Below are positions 56,463 to 64,000 of a stretch of 64,000 nucleotides of DNA, piece after piece. Source of the stretch: Caprella mutica (taxonomy: Eukaryota; Arthropoda; Malacostraca; Amphipoda; Caprellidae); the NCBI GenBank assembly GCA_947561585.1, contig CANNZV010002316.1, positions 40,045 to 104,044 on the forward strand, given 5' to 3'. Each line of letters begins with the position of its first letter. Position 1 is the first letter of the stretch. Below the pieces are notes generated by a model that worked only from the letters and a program-made list of their open reading frames with translations, did not search any database and had not been told where the DNA came from. Position numbers and translations under genes: made by a program.

Positions 56463-58407
56463 AAAGAGTCACTGTGATGATGTACTATCAGAGAAAAGAG
56501 TCACTGTGATGATGTACTATCAGAGGAAAGAGTCACTGTGATGATGCACTAGCTATCAGAGAAAAGAGTCACTGTGATGATGCACTATCAGAGAAAAGAG
56601 TCACTGTGATGATGTACTATCAGAGAAAAGAGTCACTGTGATGATGCACTATCAGAGAAAAGAGTCACTGTGATGATGTACTATCAGAGAAAAGAGTCAC
56701 TGTGATGATGTACTATCAGAGAAAAGAGTCACTGTGATGATGTACTATCAGAGGAAAGAGTCACTGTGATGATGTACTATCAGAGAAAAGAGTCACTGTG
56801 ATGATGTACTATCAGAGAAAAGAGTCACTGTGATGATGTACTATCAGAGAAAAGAGTCACTGTGATGATGTACTATCAGAAGAATAGAGTCACTGTGATG
56901 ATGTACTATCAGAGAAAAGAGTCACTGTGATGATGCACTAGCTATCAGAGAAAAGAGTCACTGTGATGATGCACTATCAGAGAAAAGAGTCACTGTGATG
57001 ATGCACTAGCTATCAGAGAAAAGAGTCACTGTGATGATGCACTATCAGAGAAAAGAGTCACTGTGATGATGTACTATCAGAGAAAAGAGTCACTGTGATG
57101 ATGCACTATCAGAGAAAAGAGTCACTGTGATGATGTACTATCAGAGAAAAGAGTCACTGTGATGATGTACTATCAGAGAAAAGAGTCACTGTGATGATGT
57201 ACTATCAGAGGAAAGAGTCACTGTGATGATGTACTATCAGAGAAAAGAGTCACTGTGATGATGTACTATCAGAGAAAAGAGTCACTGTGATGATGTACTA
57301 TCAGAGAAAAGAGTCACTGTGATGATGTACTATCAGAAGAATAGAGTCACTGTGATGATGTACTATCAGAGAAAAGAGTCACTGTGATGATGTACTATCA
57401 GAGAAAAGAGTCACTGTGATGATGTACTGTCAGAGAAAAGAGTCACTGTGATGATGTACTGTCAGAGAAAAGAGTTACTGTGATGATGTACTATCAGAGA
57501 AAAGAGTCACTGTGATGATGTACTATCAGAGAAAAGATTTACTGTGATGATGTACTATCAGATAAAAGAGTTACTGTGATGATGTACTATCAGAGAAAAG
57601 AGTCACTGTGATGATGTACTATCAGAGGAAAGAGTCACTGTGATGATGTACTATCAGAGAAAAGAGTCACTGTGGTGATGTACTGTCAGAGAAAAGAGTC
57701 ACTGTGATGATGTACTATCAGAGAAAAGAGTCACTGTGATGATGTACTATCAGAGAAAAGAGTCACTGTGATGATGTACTATCAGAGAAAAGAGTCACTG
57801 TGATGATGTACTATCAGAGAATAGAGTCACTGTGATGATGTACTATCAGAGAAAAGAGTCACTGTGATGATGTACTGTCAGAGAAAAGAGTCACTGTGAT
57901 GATGTACTATCAGAGAAAAGAGTCACTGTGATGATGTACTATCAGAGAAAAGAGTCACTGTGATGATGTACTATCAGAGAATAGAGTCACTGTGATGATG
58001 TACTATCAGAGAAAAGAGTCACTGTGATGATGTACTATCAGATAAAAGAGTCACTGTGATGATGTACTATCAGAGAAAAGAGTCACTGTGATGATGTACT
58101 ATCAGAGGAAAGAGTCACTGTGATGATGTACTATCAGAGAAAAGAGTCACTGTGATGATGTACTGTCAGAGAAAAGAGTCACTGTGATGATGTACTGTCA
58201 GAGAAAAGACTCACTGTGATGATGTACTATCAGAGAAAAGAGTCACTGTGATGATGTACTATCAGAGAAAAGAGTCACTGTGATGATGTACTGTCAGAGA
58301 AAAGAGTCACTGTGATGATGTACTATCAGAGAAAAGAGTCACTGTGATGATATACTATCAGAGAAAAGAGTCACTGTGATGATGTACTATCAGAGGAAAG
58401 AGTCACC
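56463..58407. repeat. 32-bp minisatellite, about 60 copies, with 457-bp higher-order duplication
   Basis: Unit AGTCACTGTGATGATGTACT plus ATCAGAGAAAAG. Marker variants recur 457 bp apart: the GCACTAGCTATC insertion at 56546 and 57003, and the CAGAAGAATAG variant at 56874 and 57331. A block of 14 units was therefore duplicated. Direct repeats without spacers, so not CRISPR. Confidence 0.95.
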
Positions 58408-58929
58408 GTAAGTTATTTACACAAATTTTAGCTCAAAATCTATCAAAGTTGTCTCCACCAAATTGAAAATAACAAAAAATAAAAAGATGTTTTATTAAAA
58501 GGAAGTCTATAATGAAATGTCATGACAGGTACTGCTTCCTTTTACTGTATAATCACCTGAATTATGTGAAAAGTGTAGTTAATCTACAAATTGTGTGTAT
58601 TTAGAGGTCTCACTTTGTTAGTAGTAGTGTCACCAGACTGTAAACTGTATAATGAAACATCTAAGGATAAGAATGGCTTTACTTTATACAATTGATAATG
58701 AAGAGTCAATTACGCATGCAATGATTTATTATTCCAGTCTTTACCTTCGTTAGGGTTTTTCATTGGATAAACGTTCAAGAAAAAACTTGGTGCCTGGTCA
58801 TTATTTTTTATTTTTAATGAGTCATTTAATGAAATTTTCAAATTTATTATATTTTAGTGAATATTTTTCTCAAATTTGCAATATTTTTTAGATTTTCCTC
58901 CTCCCCTCCACTTCCTCCTCCCCCCTTTT
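58408..58929. other. AT-rich flank of pseudogene E
   Basis: Includes a C/T-rich tract (CCTCCCCTCCACTTCCTCCT) at 58900-58935 next to the end of copy E. No separate gene. Confidence 0.5.
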
Positions 58930-59487
58930 CTCTTCATCCTGGATTCCCTGGTGTTCTACCCACTTCCAGAACAGCTGAAGTTCCAGATATGTCAGGAAAC
59001 TCAACTCCTTCGGGAGCATCCGGTGTTCCAGCATTACCAGGGATTCAGATTGTTCCGAAAGTACCAACATCTCCTTGAATTCCCTGTGTTCTAACTGTAC
59101 CAGGAGCTCCAGTTTGTCCCGTAGGACTGGGTGGTTCTGGAATTGGAACATAGGTAGCATTTGACGTATACCCTCCTATAATATATACGCCGCTTGTTGC
59201 GAAATTACCTGCGAAACCTCCAAAGACACCAAGAAGAGAGACAAAGATCATTACCATTGTTAGATATTGACCATAACCAGCATGTTTTTCTTCTGTTCAC
59301 TACTATTGCTCGGTTGAAGATATACTAAAGATCTAGAATATCAGTAGATTCTGATTTTCCAAGACCAGCCTTATCAAAATAGTTATCTAGTACTGTGTCA
59401 GATTTATTTCTTTCATTAAATAAGTTCCAGGTGGTCTTTTAACAATTTTCTCTGCCTGTAGATGTCATCAACCAGAAGAGAAGCGTC
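58930..59487 (-). pseudogene. Collagen-like family member E, internally deleted and 5'-truncated
   Basis: Begins (minus) within the domain at GACGCTTCTCTTCTGGTT, keeps DDIYRQ, then jumps to the part equivalent to ETIWK, so about 300 bp are missing. Stops and frameshifts follow. The tail reads FVSLLGVFGGFAGNFATSGV, PTGQTGAPGTVRTQGIQGDV with broken Gly-X-Y. Signal peptide, promoter and exon start are absent. It shares the deletion and almost every base with copy F in inverted orientation. Confidence 0.85.
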
Positions 59488-60842
59488 AATCTCAATCTCA
59501 AATGTATGAATTATTATCATTATTATTAAAAATTATTATTAAAAATTAATACGAATGAAATAAACAAGATGGTGATGTTTTTAATTTTGAAGTGCCATTT
59601 GGGATGAATTGGGCCCTTCTGTTGAAGTTGGTTCGGACGGTGTCCGAACCCCCGAACTCCCCTGCCAGGTCATCAAACAATCATGCCGTGTGCAGTACAA
59701 AAAACTAGCGGTAAAGACATGAAACATATATATGCATTTGCTCTTCAAGTTAGAAAGTTGCGTTAAAAACAGGTTTAGAAAAATGTCAAATGGTAATTGG
59801 GCAACAAGTTCATAATTGCAAATTTTAAACAGAAGAATGGATTACTCAAATAAAGAGTTTCCGCTGCAAACAGGCTTAGAGAGTTAAATGCACATGAAGA
59901 TTATCATTTGCATACCGGTTTTCAATTTCCCTCCATTAATTTCAATATGCAACGTCATATGATGGTCGTATTATATGTAATTGTATACGCAGTTTGACGA
60001 ATGGTATAACAACGATTAGACTGTACTTTGTAATTAACATTTATATTTAGTTAAATGCTATAATTTAGTTTTATGGACTCTTGTCTTCAGGATTTTTATA
60101 GTGCTTCATAATAAAGTAGAACTGCTATACAATGAGCTCCTGTATAGTGAAGCATCCTGATTAGTACACTCCTGTATAGTGATCTAACCTCTGCGAGAAC
60201 ATATTTAGTCTAGTCTGCCATAAATCGCTATATAGTAAATAATCTGCATTTTATGAAAGAGGAGTTCTACCAGTGCAACTCCTCTATAATGAAGTCATGT
60301 ATAGTGAGCCATCCTAATTTTTAGAGTTTTAAATAAAAAAAAAAGACATAATAATGTTTTGCGCAGTCGGCCATGAAAAGGACAGTTTTCTAATTAACTC
60401 TTAAATCTTCTATAGTGAAATAATTTAAGTTCACTATAGAGGATTTCTACCGTTTGGGATTTATAGTTATATCAGATATTTCCAAATACATTTGCATTTG
60501 TTTTCAATATCAATATTTGCTATCAATAAATAATAATTATTATATAAAGTAATATAATAACATCTAAATAGACTACTATAATGATTACTAAATAAATTAA
60601 TATGATATTTGGTTAATAAATTCACATTAGCTTTGTTAGGAACTGTAATTCAAATATTTTTCACTAACTCTGCGATATAACACATCTTTATCAGGGGTTT
60701 AGATTTAGAATGACTTTTATTGCTTACGAGCTGTTTCTTGTAACTCCAATATCAGAAATTCCGGTAAAATACCATGTAATTGTATGTTAGATAACTCCTC
60801 TATAGTGAACTCCTCTATAGTGATGAGTTAGGATGTAGACTC
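59488..60842. repeat. Dispersed-repeat segment with TATAGTGA-type repeats
   Basis: 59640-59725 (TGCCAGGTCATCAAACAATC) is the inverted relative of the hAT-like interior at 35345-35410. 59990-60640 matches 32780-33070. Between 60110 and 60310 and again at 60800-60825 are loose copies of CTCCTCTATAGTGAA. No coding frame. Confidence 0.6.
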
Positions 60843-63188
60843 TACAGGGTGGCGCAAAAAGAAGGAAACCCATTTTCAAATTAGTTTATTTTACAAACTA
60901 TCAAAGCTAGAAAATTTCTAAAAGCTCAGTCTTATTAGTTTACTTTTTTTGTATATATCTTGATAATCTGATGAAGTTACGACAAAAAATAAACATCCTG
61001 CAGCGAATTAAATAATTGGTAATAAAAAGGGCTTGCGCGAGGACGAAATATGTATACGAAGAAAAATCACAATAGGTATAATTCATTTTATATCGATATA
61101 AACACATTAATTTCTACTATTTTTTGTAACAAATAAGAGAATATAAAAAATTAATAACAATTTGAAAGTTGGTTTTTGAGATAAAATTGATGTCTTTATA
61201 AAATCCTTTCATCATTTCGCCGTTAGTTTTTATCTCCTATTCGCTACTCTGAAAAAGCAACTTTCAAAAGAACAAAGTTTTTGTTAAAATTTTTATAAAC
61301 ACTGGAGGCTTCAAACAGGTTCAACCTCACTTTGAACAACGCTCCACCAGTTATAAAACTATTTCTACAAATATTAATTGATAAGTTCAAAACTGAAGAA
61401 ACCACTTTAGCTAGCAGGTGAAAAGAATTAATTCACGAAAACATTAAATTTTTTCATGAACAGCTTATTGAGAATACAAAAATATCAATCAGAATTCATC
61501 TAAAATAGCTACATTCTTATTTTCTATTGGCTATATCCTAACTCGTTTATTTCACAGGAGTTCACTATATAGAGGTACTGTAACTATGTAGTAAATTTGT
61601 AGCTTTCATGACCTATCTCATTATAGAAAATTATTGTAGTTTAAAAGAATAATAGTATTTATTCGTGAAAACAATATTTTCTATTAAAAAAAAAATATAT
61701 TTTTCATAACGAGAATATTTTTTTCATGTAAGGAATATTCTTTATTTTAAATAAACTCAAGTCTATATTCTTGTCTAATACATAGTATTACTTGTGACGT
61801 TAATTACTTGTGACGTTAATTACTTGTGACGTTAATTCATTATAGCAAACATTACTTAAACGTTCATTACTATTATTCCATTCTTATAAAACTATAAACC
61901 TATTTTGTGTGTTCGGTTAGTGTTTTCATTACTGTAATAGTTTCCTTCTATTTCAGAAACCGGTAATTCAGCACAGCCGAGCTTACGCACGCATTTGATC
62001 ACTCACTCTACTGGAGAAAAACTTGTAGATTACAGTACTCAATTAATATAACTTTTATTACCCCCAATACTGGCATTAAACATTATTAAGATAAATAAGA
62101 TCCTTCAGACTTATTTACTTTTCCAAATATCTTTCAATTCTTATACAAACGGCATATTGTCATAACCCTAGTTATCATAGTAGTAATGGTATTTAATTAA
62201 GTTAATACAGTAAACTGAAACAAATGAGCAAATAATATAATTGTCTTGGGGCCCAATTGTCGTGGGCCTAATTGTCTTTGGGCCTAATTGTCTGGGGCCC
62301 AATTGTCCTGGGTCCAATAGTCTTGGGCTTAATTATCGGCGGTCCCAACTGTCGGGGCCCAATTGTCTTGGGCCCAACGTTCGGTACACGAATTCAGTGT
62401 ATCTCTTATATCAAATATGAAATTTACACCGGCACATGTGGAAATACTTAATAAAATAAAGATTTAACAGTTCATTTCACTCTAGCTAATATTCACCGCG
62501 CAGAACACAATATTTGAAAAGTATAGCTCGTCGCAGCACTAACCACGTTATTTAGCGATGTTTATTCCGTGTGTTATGTAGCAGATGGTCACGTGTCTTT
62601 TCCGGTGTACGATCTGACCTAGAGACTGTCTGGTTATAAAACAAATGAGTACATATTCATTCATAACAATTTAGAACACACGTGTATACGCTTACGTAAA
62701 TAACATGTGACTTATTTTTTTTATCGTTTAATAATATTACTTACTTTGATAACATTCCTTACAAGAATGTCACTTTTTTCTCGTGCACATTAATTTGGGA
62801 CAGTATCTTTCGACTGCTTGAAATGAAGATTTCAAAAATCTTTTGGCGGACTGCCTCGACAGTGAACATTTGGCTTCTGTATTGGCTTCATATTTATCAC
62901 TCATACTTGTTATTAAAGCAGTTTTTAATTTTTACTACCACCATATGGAAATAAATTATACCTATTCTAAAGTCTTTTTGTGTATTTCGTCCTTGCGCAA
63001 GCTCTTTTTATTTATTTTTTTTCAATTCGCTACAGGATGTTTAAATTCAGTTGTAAGTTTGACGGACTTTGATAAAAGATGCAAAAAAACTATATAAATA
63101 AAAAAATGTTTTTAGAAATTTTCTAGCTTTAATAGTTTGTAAAATATACTAATTAGAAAATCGCTTTTTTTTTTTGCGCCACCCTGTA
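60843..63188 (+). mobile_element. Second Tc1/mariner-like element, degenerate
   Basis: Ends TACAGGGTGGCGCAAAAAGA and TTTTGCGCCACCCTGTA with subterminal inverted repeats of about 175 bp (CATCCTGCAGCGAATT near 61003 and its complement near 63028; TTGCGCGAGGACGAAATAT and its complement). TA follows on the right, TC precedes on the left (probably mutated). 61290-61505 has eroded transposase sequence matching 35815-36060. The rest (61510-62960) is foreign or decayed DNA. It lies in the probable promoter or intron region of copy F. Confidence 0.8.
62247..62385. repeat. 15-16 bp GGGCCCAATTGTC tandem repeat
   Basis: About nine degenerate copies (GGGGCCCAATTGTCGT, GGGCCTAATTGTCTTT and similar). A few copies of the motif also occur at 27165-27200. 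Confidence 0.88.
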
Positions 63189-63448
63189 TATACTAATTGT
63201 CATATTTTAATCAAGTTTAATGTGTCATGCAGCAATGGATATATTTAAGCCCACTGAATTTTATAATTTACAGATTCATCTCTGAATACAAATTTAAATG
63301 TGCTGAACAGGTTTTATTTAACATAACTCAATAACCTATGTATAACAGCAAATAAAATCTTTGAGCCATCACAATTAAAACGTAACTAATATATAAGAAT
63401 TTATTAATAGATCTAGGCATTTCCTTTATTTCACAGATTTTGGCAGTT

Positions 63449-64000
63449 ATGCAGAAAATCCAGATGCTTGTCCACTTTGCATTTCTTGTCTTCTCTACAG
63501 GAGTAATTGTCAGATTATTTGTTAATGTTGGAGACGCTCCTCTTCTGGTTGATGACATCTACAGGCAGAGAAAATTGTTAAGAGACCACCTGGAACTTAT
63601 TTAATGAAAGAAATAAATCTGACTCAGTACTAGATAACTATTTTGATAAGGCTGGTCTTGGAAAATCAGAATCTACTGATATTCTAGATCTTTAGTATAT
63701 CTTCAACCGAGCAATAGTAGTGAACAGAAGAAAAACATGCTGGTTATGGTCAATATCTAACAAGGGTAATGATCTTTGTCTCTCTTCTTGGTGTCTTTGG
63801 AGGTTTCGCAGGTAATTTCGCAACAAGCGGCGTATATATTATAGGAGGGTATACGTCAAATGCTACCTATGTTCCAATTCCAGAACCACCCAGTCCTACG
63901 GGACCAACTGGAGCTCCTGGTACAGTTAGAACACAGGGAATTCAAGGAGATGTTGGTACTTTCGGAACAATCTGAATCCCTGGTAATGCTGGAACACCGG
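63449..64000 (+). pseudogene. Collagen-like family member F, decayed, cut by window end
   Basis: The acceptor TTATTTCACAG ends at 63436 and ATG follows at 63449 with the usual 12-nt leader. The first 39 codons are a normal start (MQKIQMLVHFAFLVF, GDAPLLVDDIYRQ). The frame then crosses the internal deletion and stops at 63602. Further stops lie before the hydrophobic part. From about 63769 the tail reads FVSLLGVFGGFAGNFATSGV then GPTGAPGTVRTQGIQGDV and continues past the window. The same ~300 bp deletion as E. Confidence 0.85.

Noticed and set aside
56463..58407. CRISPR-like array of 32-bp direct repeats
   Set aside because: Repeats are contiguous with no unique spacers, and the DNA is eukaryotic; it is a minisatellite.
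1..64000. tRNA or rRNA genes
   Set aside because: No cloverleaf with GGTTCGAATCC-type T arm or conserved rRNA segment was seen by eye; a tRNAscan/Infernal run would be decisive.

Overview
This is AT-rich (roughly 30% GC) animal nuclear DNA, most likely from an arthropod and probably an insect. Evidence: a non-coding first exon with a TATA box about 33-35 bp upstream and an arthropod-type TCAGT initiator; a short interstitial (CCTAA)5 tract, the arthropod telomere motif; non-LTR, Penelope, LTR, Tc1/mariner-like and hAT-like elements; and unusually dense minisatellites. There are no bacterial operons, rRNA or recognisable tRNA genes. I cannot name the species.

The only host protein family I can support is a clustered, duplicated family of small secreted or membrane-bound collagen-like proteins. 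Each has a signal peptide, a conserved four-cysteine domain, an RSKR-type proprotein cleavage site, a hydrophobic segment and a short Gly-X-Y tail. Members here are A (9060-10067, minus), B (27943-28767, plus), C (40043-41038, minus, one nonsense codon), D (47881-48888, plus), and near-identical decayed copies E (58930-59487, minus) and F (63449-64000, plus, cut by the window end). The promoter of another member, X, lies at 955-1013 and its coding exon must be left of the window. A/B, C/D and E/F are head-to-head pairs. The inferred shared gene model is TATA, a 23-24 nt non-coding exon 1, a 0.9-2.8 kb intron, then one coding exon whose 3' splice site lies 12 nt upstream of the ATG. The introns of A and D carry large minisatellites.

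The rest is mainly repeats and transposons. Left part: a foldback element (1.66-2.08 kb), a 70-copy 45-bp array (2.35-5.5 kb), a LINE reverse-transcriptase relic and a 5'-truncated LINE tail with a 13-bp target duplication. At 15-21.3 kb: a Penelope-like relic with a GIY-YIG domain, a perfect heat-shock element with a TATA box and splice signals but no protein, a 16-bp satellite, and inside that satellite a nearly complete GC-richer LINE. This LINE encodes a PHD finger, a reverse transcriptase and a restriction-like endonuclease; it has a poly(A) tail and a target-site duplication, and a frame break separates the PHD finger from the rest.

Right part: a three-level nest at 34.5-36.6 kb (hAT-like element in a Tc1/mariner-like element in a MITE), a probable solo LTR at 42.1-43.7 kb, a SINE-like insertion in the intron of D, a 2.48 kb TA-target foldback element at 52.9-55.4 kb whose empty site is preserved at 32.48 kb, a 60-copy 32-bp array with a 457-bp higher-order duplication, and a second Tc1/mariner-like relic between E and F. 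All functional statements are inferred from sequence; no database search was run.
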